64,000 nucleotides of DNA from Roseateles sp. DAIF2. GTDB taxonomy: Bacteria > Pseudomonadota > Gammaproteobacteria > Burkholderiales > Burkholderiaceae_C. The stretch is taken from contig NZ_CP049919.1 of NCBI RefSeq assembly GCF_015624425.1, forward strand, positions 5,084,001-5,148,000. The letters are read 5' to 3'. Shown piece by piece: positions 16,051 through 24,676 of the stretch; the stretch's first letter is position 1; each line of letters opens with the position of its first letter. The notes beneath the pieces were generated by a model, which searched no databases, was not told where the DNA came from, and saw only the letters and a program-made list of their open reading frames with translations. Position numbers and translations under genes: made by a program.

Positions 16051-17201
16051 CGCATGATGCGGCCATGCAAGCCGCCCGACACCACGCCCCGATCCGCCAG
16101 CTGCGCGGGGCCGGTCGCCTGGCCATCGCCGCCACTCATGGCCTGACCGAGCTGGTCGAAGCCCTGCACCGCGGTGTGACGCGGGCGCCGGCCGGCAGCG
16201 GCATCACCGGCCTGGTCTACCGCAGCGTGCGCGGCATCACCCACCTGGTCGGCGGCGGCATCGACATCGCGTTGCAGGGCCTGGAGCCCTGGCTGACCGC
16301 CCCCGAACCGGACTCACCCGCCGTGCCCGGCACCGAGGCCCTGCTGGCGATCCTGAACGGCGTGCTGGGCGACTATCTGGCGGCGACCGACAACCCGCTG
16401 GCCATCCCGATGCAGTTGCGCCGGCAGGGCCGGGCGTTGACGGCCGCGCCGCAGGATGCCGGCCCGCGACCCCTGCTGCTGATCCACGGCCTGTGCATGA
16501 ACGATCTGCAGTGGCAGCGCGGCAATCTGGCCGAGGGCCTGGAGGCGCTAGGCTACACGCCGCTGCATCTGCACTACAACAGCGGCCTGCACATCTCCGA
16601 CAACGGCCGTCAGCTGGCCCGGCTGCTGGAGCGGCTGCTGCAGCAATGGCCCGTGCCGCTGCAGGACCTGAGCTTGCTGGGCCACAGCATGGGCGGCCTG
16701 CTGGCGCGCAGCGCGGTCCACCACGCCCAGGCCGAAGGCCTGCAATGGCCGCGCCGGCTACGCCACCTGGTCAGCCTGGGCTCGCCGCACCTGGGTGCGC
16801 CGCTGGAGCAGGGCGGTCAGCAGTTGCAGCTGCTGCTGGGGCTGAGCGCCTACGCCCGGCCGCTGATAGCGCTGACCCGGCGCCGCAGCGCCGGCATCCA
16901 GGATCTGCGCTGGGCTTCGCTGCGTGAACAGGACTGGGGCCAGCGCCGCAGCCTGCCGCTGCCGGCGGGCGTGGACTGCTATGCGATCGCGGCCACCACG
17001 GCCGGCAACCCTGCCGGACTGCCGGCACGCCTGCTGGGCGACGGCCTGGTGCCGGTCGCCAGCGCGCTGGGCCGGCATCGCGAGGCGGCCCGACGCCTGG
17101 ACTTCCCGCCCGACCATCAGTGGGTGCTGGCCGGCGCGGGCCATCTGGCCCTGCAGACCCATCCGGCCGTGCTGACCAAGCTGCGCGAATGGCTGGGCTG
17201 A
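16047..17201 (+). CDS. Alpha/beta hydrolase, lipase-like
   Basis: The product has 384 residues from GTG 16047 (GTGA overlap with the regulator stop) or 378 from ATG 16065. The alpha/beta-hydrolase core starts near residue 140 with PLLLIHGLCMNDLQW. The nucleophile is in LLGHSMGGLLARSA, and the catalytic histidine probably in GAGHLALQTHP. The pattern, with VSLGSPHLGAPLEQ after the nucleophile, is that of triacylglycerol lipases and PGAP1-like proteins. There is no signal peptide; the 130-residue N-terminal helical part is unusual. Substrate unknown. Confidence 0.8.
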   Translation: MTHDAAMQAARHHAPIRQLRGAGRLAIAATHGLTELVEALHRGVTRAPAGSGITGLVYRSVRGITHLVGGGIDIALQGLEPWLTAPEPDSPAVPGTEALLAILNGVLGDYLAATDNPLAIPMQLRRQGRALTAAPQDAGPRPLLLIHGLCMNDLQWQRGNLAEGLEALGYTPLHLHYNSGLHISDNGRQLARLLERLLQQWPVPLQDLSLLGHSMGGLLARSAVHHAQAEGLQWPRRLRHLVSLGSPHLGAPLEQGGQQLQLLLGLSAYARPLIALTRRRSAGIQDLRWASLREQDWGQRRSLPLPAGVDCYAIAATTAGNPAGLPARLLGDGLVPVASALGRHREAARRLDFPPDHQWVLAGAGHLALQTHPAVLTKLREWLG

Positions 17202-17310
17202 AAGCCCTGGGCAGCAAGGCCGGGCATTCCCGGTCCGGCCTGTCACCAAGATGACCTCCGAGGTCATCGCCTGCCCCACACAATCGGCGCACAGTGCGAA
17301 GAGCCCCAGC

Positions 17311-19560
17311 ATGGAGACTCCGATGGCAGCAGCGACGACAACGGCCCGCCAGACCCATTACCGCATCTGCCCCCTTTGCGAGGCCTGTTGCGGCCTGGAG
17401 ATCCAGACCGAAGGCCCCCAGGTCGTCGCGATCCGCGGCGCCGCGCAGGATGTGTTCAGCCATGGCTATCTCTGCCCCAAGGGCGTGTCGCTGAAGGACC
17501 TGCACGAGGATCCGGACCGGCTGCGCCGGCCGCTGATCAAAAACGCCGCCGGCGTCCATGTCGAGGCGAGCTGGGACGAGGCCTTCGACGAGATCGCGCG
17601 GCGCCTGCCGCCGCTGCTGCAGGCCCATGGGCGCGACGCGGTGGCGCTGGTGATCGGCAATCCGAGCGCGCACAAGGTCAGCCTCCTGAGCTACTTCCCG
17701 CGCCTGGTGAAGGCGCTCGGAACGCGCAATGTGTTCTCGGCCTCGACCCTGGACCAGATGCCCAAGCAGCTCAGCAGCGGGCTGATGTTCGGCCATTGGC
17801 TGTCTATTCCCGTGCCCGACATCGAGCGCTGCGACTGGCTGCTGATGCTGGGCGCCAACCCGATGGTCAGCAATGGCAGCCTCTGGACCCTGCCCGACTA
17901 CCGCGGCAAGGCCAAGGCCATGCGCGCCCGCGGCGGCCGCATCCTGGTGGCCGACCCGCGCCGCACCGAAACCGCCGCGGCCGCCGACGAGCACCTGCCC
18001 ATCCGCCCCGGCGGCGATGTGTTCCTGCTGCTGGGCATGGTCCACACCCTGTTCGACGAGGGGCTGGTCAAGCCGGGCCGCCTGGCCGAATGGACGAACG
18101 GGATCGAGGCGCTGCGCGCGGCCGTCGCGCCCTACCCGCCCGAGCGGCTGGCCGCCGGCTGCGGTCTCGACGCCATGACGATCCGCCGCCTGGCGCGCGA
18201 GCTGGCCGCGGCCCCGCGTGCCGCGGTCTATGGCCGGCTGGGCACCTGCACCCAGCGCTTCGGCACGCTCAACAGCTGGCTGATCGATGCGCTGAACCTG
18301 CTCAGCGGCCATCTGGACCGGCCCGGCGGCGCGATGTTCCCCAAGGCCGCCGCCTTCGCGGCCAACACCATGGGCCCGCCGGGTGTCGGCCGCGGCATCG
18401 CCACCGGCCGCAAGCACAGCCGCGTCAGCGGCGCGCCCGAGGTCTTCGGCGAGCTGCCGATCACCCTGCTGGCCGAGGAGATCGAGACGCCGGGCGAGGG
18501 CCAGGTGCGCGCGCTGATCGCGCTGGCCGCGAACCCGGTGCTGTCCGCACCGAACGGCCCGCGCATCGCCCGCGCGCTGGACGGCCTCGACTTCATGCTG
18601 AGCCTGGACATCTACCTGAACGAGACCAGCCGCCATGCCGACGTGATCCTGCCGGGCCTGTCGCCGCTGGAGGACCTGCATTACGACGTCGCCTTCCCGC
18701 AGCTCTCGCACCGCAACCACGCGCGCTTCTCCGGCCCGGTGTTCGACAAGCCGGCCGGCATGCCCGAGGAATGGGAGACCCTGCTGCGCCTGAGCGCCCT
18801 GCTGGAGGGCCGCGATGACTGGCGCGGCGACATGCGGGCGCTGGACGATGCGGCGATCGCGGCCGATGTGCGGCGCTTCGCCGGCGAGCAGGCCGAGGCG
18901 GTGCTGGCGGCCCTGGCGCCGCTGCGCGGCCCCGAGCGCCTGGTCGACCTGGCGCTGCGCAGCGGGCCTTATGGCGACGGTTTTGGCCGGAGTCCGCAAG
19001 GCCTGACCCTCGCGAAGATCCAGGCCGCGCCGGGCGGCATCGACCTCGGGCCGCTGCAGCCGCGCATCCCCGAGCTGCTGCGCACGCCCTCGGGCCGCAT
19101 CGAGCTGGCCCCGCCCGCGCTGCTGGCCGACCTGCCGGCCGTCGACCTGGCGCTGGCCCGGCCGCCGGCCGAGCTGCTGCTGATCGGCCGGCGCGACACC
19201 CGCTCCGGCAACAGCTGGATGCACAACCTGCCGGTGCTGGCCAAGGGGCCGGAGCGCTGCACCCTGCTGGTCCATCCCGATGATGCCGCGTCGCGCGGCC
19301 TGGCGGACGGCGGCCGGGCGCGGCTCAGCACCGAGCGAGGCTCGCTGCTGGCGCGCGTCGCCGTCAGCGCCGAGATGAGCCGCGGCGTCGTCTGCCTGCC
19401 GCACGGCTGGGGCCATGACCTGCCCGGCAGCCGCCTGGCTCTGGCGGCCGAACGGCCCGGCGTCAATCTCAACGCGCTGCTGGACGATGGCGCGCGTGAC
19501 CCGCTGTCGGGCAATGCGGTGCTCAGCGGGGTGGCGGTGCGGCTGGAAGCGGCGGCCTGA
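17311..19560 (+). CDS. Molybdopterin-dependent oxidoreductase, DMSO reductase family, single subunit
   Basis: The protein has about 749 residues. The N-terminal iron-sulfur motif is CPLCEACCGLEI with CPKG about 25 residues later, a Cx2Cx3C...C cluster. Molybdopterin-binding parts follow: LMLGANPMVSNGS, GRILVADPRRTETAA, LPIRPGGDVFLLLG, and NETSRHADVILPGLSPLED. The C-terminal domain has RSGNSWMHNLPVL and VCLPHGWGH. No Tat signal, small iron-sulfur subunit or membrane anchor gene is nearby, which fits the soluble assimilatory or orphan group. The substrate is not known. ATG codons at 17311 and 17323 are both possible; I took the first. A long imperfect hairpin follows the gene. Confidence 0.88.
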   Translation: METPMAAATTTARQTHYRICPLCEACCGLEIQTEGPQVVAIRGAAQDVFSHGYLCPKGVSLKDLHEDPDRLRRPLIKNAAGVHVEASWDEAFDEIARRLPPLLQAHGRDAVALVIGNPSAHKVSLLSYFPRLVKALGTRNVFSASTLDQMPKQLSSGLMFGHWLSIPVPDIERCDWLLMLGANPMVSNGSLWTLPDYRGKAKAMRARGGRILVADPRRTETAAAADEHLPIRPGGDVFLLLGMVHTLFDEGLVKPGRLAEWTNGIEALRAAVAPYPPERLAAGCGLDAMTIRRLARELAAAPRAAVYGRLGTCTQRFGTLNSWLIDALNLLSGHLDRPGGAMFPKAAAFAANTMGPPGVGRGIATGRKHSRVSGAPEVFGELPITLLAEEIETPGEGQVRALIALAANPVLSAPNGPRIARALDGLDFMLSLDIYLNETSRHADVILPGLSPLEDLHYDVAFPQLSHRNHARFSGPVFDKPAGMPEEWETLLRLSALLEGRDDWRGDMRALDDAAIAADVRRFAGEQAEAVLAALAPLRGPERLVDLALRSGPYGDGFGRSPQGLTLAKIQAAPGGIDLGPLQPRIPELLRTPSGRIELAPPALLADLPAVDLALARPPAELLLIGRRDTRSGNSWMHNLPVLAKGPERCTLLVHPDDAASRGLADGGRARLSTERGSLLARVAVSAEMSRGVVCLPHGWGHDLPGSRLALAAERPGVNLNALLDDGARDPLSGNAVLSGVAVRLEAAA

Positions 19561-19582
19561 GCGGGCTCGGGGAGGAGCCGAC

Positions 19583-19616
19583 GCGCAGCGGCAGGCAGTC
19601 TTTGCTGCCGCTGCGC
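19583..19616. terminator. Strong hairpin between convergent genes
   Basis: GCGCAGCGGCAG and CTGCCGCTGCGC form a perfect 12-bp stem around a 10-base loop. Flanking bases (CGGGGAG/CTCCCCG with mismatches) extend the stem on both sides to about 25 bp. The element lies between the oxidoreductase stop (19560) and the stop of the gene on the other strand (19669). No clear T-run follows on either strand, so it may act as a bidirectional terminator or as an RNA-stabilising hairpin. Confidence 0.6.
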
Positions 19617-19668
19617 CTCGGCTCCCCGATCCGGCCGGGTGCTTTTTGCGGATAAAGCATGCCGGCTC

Positions 19669-19908
19669 TCAACCGCGGCGGGCGGCGATCTGCGCCAGCA
19701 GGGCACCGTTGATGTTGCCGACGCTGCGGCCCTCGATTACGACGCGCGGCAGCTGCTGCACGACGGCGACCGACTGCGTGGACTTGCCGGTGATCACGAC
19801 GCGGGGCAGCTGCTCGATCTTCGTTGCTTGCGGGGCGGCGCCGGCCAGCAGCGGCAGGGCGGCGAAGGCGGCGGCGGCGATCAGGCGGGTGGTGGTGGTG
19901 CGGTTCAT
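19669..19908 (-). CDS. Small secreted protein with a duplicated QLPRVVI motif
   Basis: The 79-residue protein has a signal peptide (RLIAAAAFAALPLLAGAAP) and a mature part of about 50 residues. In it the segment QLPRVVITGKS is followed 18 residues later by QLPRVVIEGRS, a clear internal duplication. It ends GALLAQIAARRG. The repeated strand resembles the first lines of the plug region in TonB-dependent receptors, but the protein is far too small for a receptor. No family is recognised. AGGAG precedes the ATG at 19908. It lies 121 bases downstream of the cytochrome gene on the same strand. Confidence 0.65.
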   Translation of the reverse strand: MNRTTTTRLIAAAAFAALPLLAGAAPQATKIEQLPRVVITGKSTQSVAVVQQLPRVVIEGRSVGNINGALLAQIAARRG

Positions 19909-20029
19909 GCTGGGCTCCTGGTTTGGTGTGTCGATGGAGTCAGTATCGAAGTCCATCGAGGCCGAAACCAGGCGAGCGCGACGAACTGCAAGTTCCGGCT
20001 GCCGAGCCGTCGCAGCGCGCGCCAGAGCG

Positions 20030-20440
20030 TCAGGGGCGGGCTGGCTGCTGGGCCTCTCCCGGCTCGCTGCGCAGATAGGCCAGCAGATTGGCGATGCGGC
20101 GCTCGTCGTAGCCGAGCGCAAAGAAGCGCATCTTGGTGCCGGGCACGACGCGCTCGGGCTGGCGGATGAAGGCGGCCAGGTTCTGCTCGTTCCAGACCAG
20201 GGTCGAGCCCTTCATCGCCGGCGAGTAGGCGTAGTCGGCCAGCGAGCCGGCGCGGCGCCCGATCAGGTGGTTGAGCTGCGGCCCGAAGCCGCTGCGGGCC
20301 GAGGGGCCGACCTGGTGGCAGGAGGCGCAGCCGGCGCGGAAGGTCGCGCGGCCGGCCGCCACATCGCCCGCGGGCGCCGCCATGCCGGCTCCGCAGGCAC
20401 CGGCCAGGACCGCGCACAGCAACAACGCTTGCCGGCTCAC
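20030..20440 (-). CDS. Periplasmic class I c-type cytochrome
   Basis: The 136-residue product has a signal peptide (ALLLCAVLAGACGAGMA), the haem-binding motif CASCH, and the axial methionine segment VVPGTKMRFF. It ends YDERRIANLLAYLRSEPG. This is the layout of mono-haem cytochrome c of the c2/c550 type, an electron carrier in the periplasm. The start is GTG at 20440, inside a GTGA overlap with the upstream serine hydrolase; the longer frame upstream would lie inside that gene. Translational coupling of a cytochrome to a beta-lactamase-fold hydrolase is unusual. Confidence 0.88.
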   Translation of the reverse strand: MSRQALLLCAVLAGACGAGMAAPAGDVAAGRATFRAGCASCHQVGPSARSGFGPQLNHLIGRRAGSLADYAYSPAMKGSTLVWNEQNLAAFIRQPERVVPGTKMRFFALGYDERRIANLLAYLRSEPGEAQQPARP

Positions 20441-21684
20441 CAGCGGCCGCCGTAATGGGCGACCAGGCCGCGCCACAGCGCGTCGGCCTCGCGCGCCAGG
20501 CTGGTCTGGCCGGAGCGCGCGGTGGCATTGGCGGCGGTGTGTACCATCACCAGCTTGAGCTGCGGGTCGACGAAGATCATCTGGCCATAGACGCCCAGCA
20601 GCGCGAAGCGCCGCGCCTCGCCGGGGAAGAGCCAGAACTGGTAGCCATAGCCGAAGTAATTGCTGGCCCGCCCGGGCTGGAAGGCCGCCGGCTGGCGGTG
20701 CCAGTCGGTCGCGTCGAGCAAAAACTCACGCGGCAGCAGCTGCTCGCGGGTGTCGGGCCGCCAGCCGTCATGCGCCAGCAGATGGCCCAGGCGCGCATAG
20801 TCGCGCAGGGTCGCGTTGAAGTTGCCGCCGGCCGCCTCCAGCCCGCTGCGGTCGCTCCACCAGAAGGCGCTGCTCTCCGCGCCCATCGCCTGCCACAGGC
20901 GCGACTGCAGGTATTCGCACAGCGACTGCCCGGTGGCGCCGCGCAGCGCCGCCGCCAGCATCGGCGTCTCGGCGCTGGCGTAGTTGAAGCGCTGGCCCTG
21001 CGGCGCGACGCGCTCGTCCACCAGCGCCGCCGCGCTTTCCAGGTCGCCGCGCTGCACCGCGGCGCCGAAGCGGGCCAGGTCGTCCTGGCCGTCGTAGCGC
21101 TCCTCGAAGCGCGCGCCCGAGGCCATGCGCAGCAGGTTGCGCAGGCTGGTCTCGCCGTAGAGCGTGCCGGCCAGGCGCGGCGCATAGCGGTCGGCGCGGT
21201 CGTCCAGCGATTTCAGCAGCCCCTCCTGCAGCGCCAGCCCGACCGCCAGCGCGACGATGGACTTGGCCATCGAGTTGGAGACGAAGCGGTGCTCGGGCCC
21301 GCGCTCGTACTGGTAGCGCTCGAGCTGGATCTCGCCGTCCTTCAGCACCAGCAGACCCATCACGCGCTGGCGCGCCAGGTAGTCGTCGACGCTCAGCGGG
21401 CGCGAATGGCCGTCGACGCGCCAGCGGTAGTCCGGCTCCTGCGCGGCGCGCGGCAGCGGCAAGGGCCGTGGGCTCGGTGCCATCTCGTGCGGCCGGCCGT
21501 TCAGCAGGCGCGGAATCTCGGCCTGGTGCGTGAAGGAACCGACCCGCACCGACTCCTGCACGAACCAGTTGCGGGCATTGCCGACCGGATAGCCCTGGGC
21601 GCGGCCGAGCCGGTCCTCGTCGGGGGCGGCCTGGACCGCCAGCGCGGAGAACAGCAGGAACAACAGGGGCTTCGGCGACAACAC
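20437..21684 (-). CDS. Serine hydrolase of the class C beta-lactamase / NylB type
   Basis: The protein has about 415 residues, with a signal peptide ending near VQAAP. The catalytic SxxK is in VSNSMAKSIVALAVG near residue 140, and the YAS motif is in FNYASAETPMLAAAL. The fold and length match the beta-lactamase/transpeptidase-like family (PF00144), which includes 6-aminohexanoate-dimer hydrolase and esterases. Antibiotic hydrolysis is not indicated. The GTG start at 21684 has no clear ribosome site, so the N-terminus is uncertain. It is 90 bases downstream of the arginase-like gene and may be the next part of the same minus-strand transcript. Confidence 0.82.
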   Translation of the reverse strand: MLSPKPLLFLLFSALAVQAAPDEDRLGRAQGYPVGNARNWFVQESVRVGSFTHQAEIPRLLNGRPHEMAPSPRPLPLPRAAQEPDYRWRVDGHSRPLSVDDYLARQRVMGLLVLKDGEIQLERYQYERGPEHRFVSNSMAKSIVALAVGLALQEGLLKSLDDRADRYAPRLAGTLYGETSLRNLLRMASGARFEERYDGQDDLARFGAAVQRGDLESAAALVDERVAPQGQRFNYASAETPMLAAALRGATGQSLCEYLQSRLWQAMGAESSAFWWSDRSGLEAAGGNFNATLRDYARLGHLLAHDGWRPDTREQLLPREFLLDATDWHRQPAAFQPGRASNYFGYGYQFWLFPGEARRFALLGVYGQMIFVDPQLKLVMVHTAANATARSGQTSLAREADALWRGLVAHYGGRW

Positions 21685-21774
21685 GGGAGAACGGCGGGAC
21701 TCGACGGCGGGCCGCCTTTATACCGGCTGCGCAGCCCCACGCACAAGGTGACTTTGGGAGGATGGCGGAAAGCC

Positions 21775-22653
21775 TCAGCCCAGGGTCTGCAGCCGCGCCA
21801 GCAGGCGCAGGTTCAGTTGGTGCTGCTGGGCCTGCCAGGCCTGCAGCTGCTGCGGGTCGATCTGCGGCTGGCCGTCCATGCCGCTGAGCCAGCGCTTGAA
21901 GCGGCTGCGGTAGCGGTGGATCGAGACATCGCCGGTGATGTCGCTGCCGACCAGCGGCCGGCCGCGCAGCAGTTCCAGCGCCGTCATCAGCCCGGCCTCG
22001 CTGAGCCGGCCCTGGTCCCAGTTGGTGCGCGCCACCCGCGGGTCCAGCACATCCTTGTCGATCGACAGATAGACCGGCCGGCGCCCCGCCTTCGCGCGCT
22101 CGCGCGCCAGGCAGCGCAGCAGCGCCCCCTCGTCCTCGTAGCCCCGGATCGTCCGCCCCAGGCCGACATGGCGCGCCCAGCCGACATCGGCGCCCAGGCA
22201 GCGGTAGCTCAGGCGCCCACGCCACAGCGGCAGCCAATGGTTCTCCCAGGCGCGGCGCCAGCCGACGTCGGACGAGCCGATGCCGATCACCTGCACATGA
22301 CCGACATGGGGCATCGCCGCCACCTGGCGCACCCAGGAGCCGCAATGGATGCCCCAGGGGTAGCGCATATTGTCCGGATGGTTGTCGAACACGATCACGT
22401 CGAACGGCCCCTGCCCGGCCAGGCGCGCGATCAGGCCCGCGGTCAGGTGGTGGAAGTCGCCGCTGCCGGTGAACAGGGGGCCGGGCGCGGCCGGCAGCCG
22501 CGCCTCGATGCCGGCCATCGCCCGGGCCAGCACCGAGCGCCGGCAGCCGAAGCGCAGCGCCTCCTGCTGCTCGCGCAGGTCCAGGCGCTGCTCGCCGGGC
22601 AGCGGCCCGACCGAACCGTCCAGGTCCAGCACCACCGGCGCGCGCTCGCGCAT
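21775..22653 (-). CDS. Arginase/ureohydrolase-fold protein with divergent metal site
   Basis: The 292-residue product has the ureohydrolase layout with altered motifs. GSGDFHH replaces the usual GGDHS, DNHPDN replaces DAHxD, and SIDKDVLDP matches SxDxDxxDP. Between them lies YPWGIHCGSWV, which fits the metal-binding and substrate loop. The metal ligands (His, Asp-x-His-x-Asp, Asp-x-Asp) appear kept, so hydrolysis of a C-N or guanidino bond is possible, but the substrate is probably not arginine. The ATG shares one base with the stop of the acyltransferase gene (TGATG), and the two are made together. The N-terminal MRERAPVVLDLDGSVGP is close to the start codon. Confidence 0.78.
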   Translation of the reverse strand: MRERAPVVLDLDGSVGPLPGEQRLDLREQQEALRFGCRRSVLARAMAGIEARLPAAPGPLFTGSGDFHHLTAGLIARLAGQGPFDVIVFDNHPDNMRYPWGIHCGSWVRQVAAMPHVGHVQVIGIGSSDVGWRRAWENHWLPLWRGRLSYRCLGADVGWARHVGLGRTIRGYEDEGALLRCLARERAKAGRRPVYLSIDKDVLDPRVARTNWDQGRLSEAGLMTALELLRGRPLVGSDITGDVSIHRYRSRFKRWLSGMDGQPQIDPQQLQAWQAQQHQLNLRLLARLQTLG

Positions 22654-23738
22654 CACCGGCTCGCCGCCTGGCTGTGCCAGGCATGGTCGCCCTCGAACAG
22701 CGGCGCCAGCCGGCGCAGCCCCCAGCGCAGCCAGGCCCGGCGAGGGCGCACCGCATGCCGGGTCAGGCTGAAACGGGCACCCAGCGCGGCCTTGACCTGC
22801 GGATCGGTCCAGCCCGCCACATAGGCGCGCAGGCCGCGCGCCAGCGCATGCTCCAGGTTGACGATCCAGCTGACGAAGTACAGGTTGTGCTCGCGCGCCT
22901 GCGGGTATTGCAGGCCGATGGTCTTGTCGATCAGCAGGCCGTCCTGCTCGAACAGCAGGTTCCAGCCGATCAGCCGGCCCTCGGCGCGATAGAGGAACAG
23001 CCGGCCCGGCTGGCTGCCGTCCTGCAGCACCGCGTCGAAATAGGCCGGGCTCAGCAGGTCGAAATGGATCTCGCTCTGCGCATAGACATTCAGGTAGAGC
23101 CGGTAGATCTCGGCGCGCAACTCCGGGTCGGCCAGGCGTGGGTCGCCGGTGTCCCACTGCTCCAGGCTCAGCGCCGCGCGGCTGCGCAGCTTGCGCCGCA
23201 GGTCGCGCCGGCGCCCGCTGGACAAGGCGGCCAGATAGTCCTCGATGCTGGCGAAATCGATCGGCACCCAGGCCAGCGCCTGGCCCTGCAGCAGCACGAA
23301 GCCGGCCGCGCCCAGCGCCTCGGCCAGCGCGGCCGCATGCCGGTTGTCCGCCTCGCTCAGCAGCGGCGACTGCTGCGGCAGGTCCTTCACCACCAGCAGC
23401 TGATGGCGCGCCAACTCCGGCCGGCACGTCGCGGCCTCCAGCAGCGCGCGCACCTGGGCCGCGGGCCCCTGCCCGGCATCGCCCAGCGGCAGGTATTCGG
23501 AGACGGTGCTGCCGGCGAAGCAGCCGCGCAGGCGCAGCCAGCGGCCCCAGACGCGGTACAGCGGCCAGTTGGTGATGCGCCGGCGCAGGCCGTCCTCCAC
23601 CGTGGTCAGCAGGTCCAGCGGCGCCGCGAACAGCGGCGTGCCGCAGGCACTCTGCGTCACCGCGAAGCCCTCGGGCGGATGCTCGAGGAAACGCCGCACC
23701 AGCGCGGCCGGCTCGACCAGGAAGCGCCAGCCGCTCAT
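22653..23738 (-). CDS. GNAT/FemAB-like acyltransferase
   Basis: The 361-residue protein resembles the BioF2-like or FemAB-related GNAT family (PF13480). The core is QALAWVPIDFASIEDYLAAL, then GRRRDLRRKLRS, and a GNAT-like strand pattern LFLYRAEGRLIGWNLLFEQD with PQAREHNLYFVSWIVN further on. Such enzymes transfer an acyl or aminoacyl group to an amine. No signal peptide. It starts at 23738 in an ATGA overlap with the alpha/beta hydrolase and is coupled to the arginase-like gene. With the ACP and ketoacyl synthase at 31-33 kb an acyl-ACP donor is an attractive but untested idea. Confidence 0.72.
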   Translation of the reverse strand: MSGWRFLVEPAALVRRFLEHPPEGFAVTQSACGTPLFAAPLDLLTTVEDGLRRRITNWPLYRVWGRWLRLRGCFAGSTVSEYLPLGDAGQGPAAQVRALLEAATCRPELARHQLLVVKDLPQQSPLLSEADNRHAAALAEALGAAGFVLLQGQALAWVPIDFASIEDYLAALSSGRRRDLRRKLRSRAALSLEQWDTGDPRLADPELRAEIYRLYLNVYAQSEIHFDLLSPAYFDAVLQDGSQPGRLFLYRAEGRLIGWNLLFEQDGLLIDKTIGLQYPQAREHNLYFVSWIVNLEHALARGLRAYVAGWTDPQVKAALGARFSLTRHAVRPRRAWLRWGLRRLAPLFEGDHAWHSQAASR

Positions 23739-24574
23739 ACGTAGGCGCAGGGCTGCCGCGCCGCGCGTGGCGCCAGCGCGGTGAAGAAGTCGGCCGAGGC
23801 CTCGATCAGCCGTCCGCGCTCCTGATCCACCGTCACCATGTGATAGCTGTCGGGCAGCACCAGGGTCTGCAGCGGCACGCTCAGCCCGCGCCGCAGGATC
23901 TCGACATTGCGCAGGCTGGCCACATCGTCCTCCTGCGCATGCACGGCCAGGCAGGGCGCGTCGACCTGGTCCAGCCGCGCGCGCACGCGCCGCGCCAGGC
24001 GGTGGAACTCGGCCAGCGAGGGCCAGGGGTTGCCCGGCAGCCCGCCGGCCGCACTGTCGCCGGCCAGCATGCTGCCGGCGATGCGGGCGCGGATGCGCTC
24101 GTCCTTGATGCCGTAGGGCGGCGCCTCCATGAAGCTGCGCCCGCGCCCCAGGCCCAGGGCGCAGACCAGCGGCAGCAGGAAGGACAGGCGCGCCGTGGGC
24201 GGGATGGTCCAGCCGTCGTAGACGAAGGTGGTGCCGTACAGGCCGAGGCCGCTGACCAGGCCCGGCCGTTCGATGCTCAGCTGCAGCGCCAGCACCGCGC
24301 CCATCGACAGGCCGGCGACGAACAGCTGGTCGACCTGGGCGCTCAGCGCCAGCGCGGCCTGCTCGACGCTGGCGCTCCAGTCGCGCCAGCCGCTGGCCAG
24401 CAGGTCGGCCTCGTCGCCGCAATGGCCGGCCAGCTGCATGCCATGCACCGTGAAGCCGCGCGCATGCAGGCCCTTGGCGACGAAGCGCATTTCGGCCGGC
24501 GTGCCGGTCAGTCCATGGATCAGCAGCACGCCCTGGCGGCCGCCCTGCAACAGGTAATCGGAGCGCTTGATCAT
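23735..24574 (-). CDS. Alpha/beta hydrolase, carboxylesterase Est30-like
   Basis: The 279-residue protein has the oxyanion segment LLIHGLTGTPAEMRF, the nucleophile elbow VAGLSMGAVLAL near residue 93, the acid probably in VHAQEDDVAS and the histidine in PDSYHMVTVDQE. This is the pattern of carboxylesterase/monoacylglycerol lipase enzymes of the Est30 group. No signal peptide is seen. It is the first gene of a coupled minus-strand set with the acyltransferase and the arginase-like protein, and diverges from the outer-membrane channel gene across 102 bases. It may release or trim the product of the cluster. Confidence 0.8.
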   Translation of the reverse strand: MIKRSDYLLQGGRQGVLLIHGLTGTPAEMRFVAKGLHARGFTVHGMQLAGHCGDEADLLASGWRDWSASVEQAALALSAQVDQLFVAGLSMGAVLALQLSIERPGLVSGLGLYGTTFVYDGWTIPPTARLSFLLPLVCALGLGRGRSFMEAPPYGIKDERIRARIAGSMLAGDSAAGGLPGNPWPSLAEFHRLARRVRARLDQVDAPCLAVHAQEDDVASLRNVEILRRGLSVPLQTLVLPDSYHMVTVDQERGRLIEASADFFTALAPRAARQPCAYV

Positions 24575-24676
24575 GCGGAAGACATGCTCGCCACGGCCCT
24601 CCCGGCCGTCTTCATCATTGCTTGAGATGGCGAGTGTACGCTGGCAAAAAACGTTATCCAGCGCTCAAAAGGCCAC

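Noticed and set aside
16771..19416. An 881-residue open frame on the minus strand
   Set aside because: It is antisense to the molybdopterin oxidoreductase and end of the lipase gene, with low-complexity composition.
19583..19616. CRISPR-like or attC-like repeat
   Set aside because: Only a single hairpin is present, with no tandem copies. It is better explained as a terminator between convergent genes.
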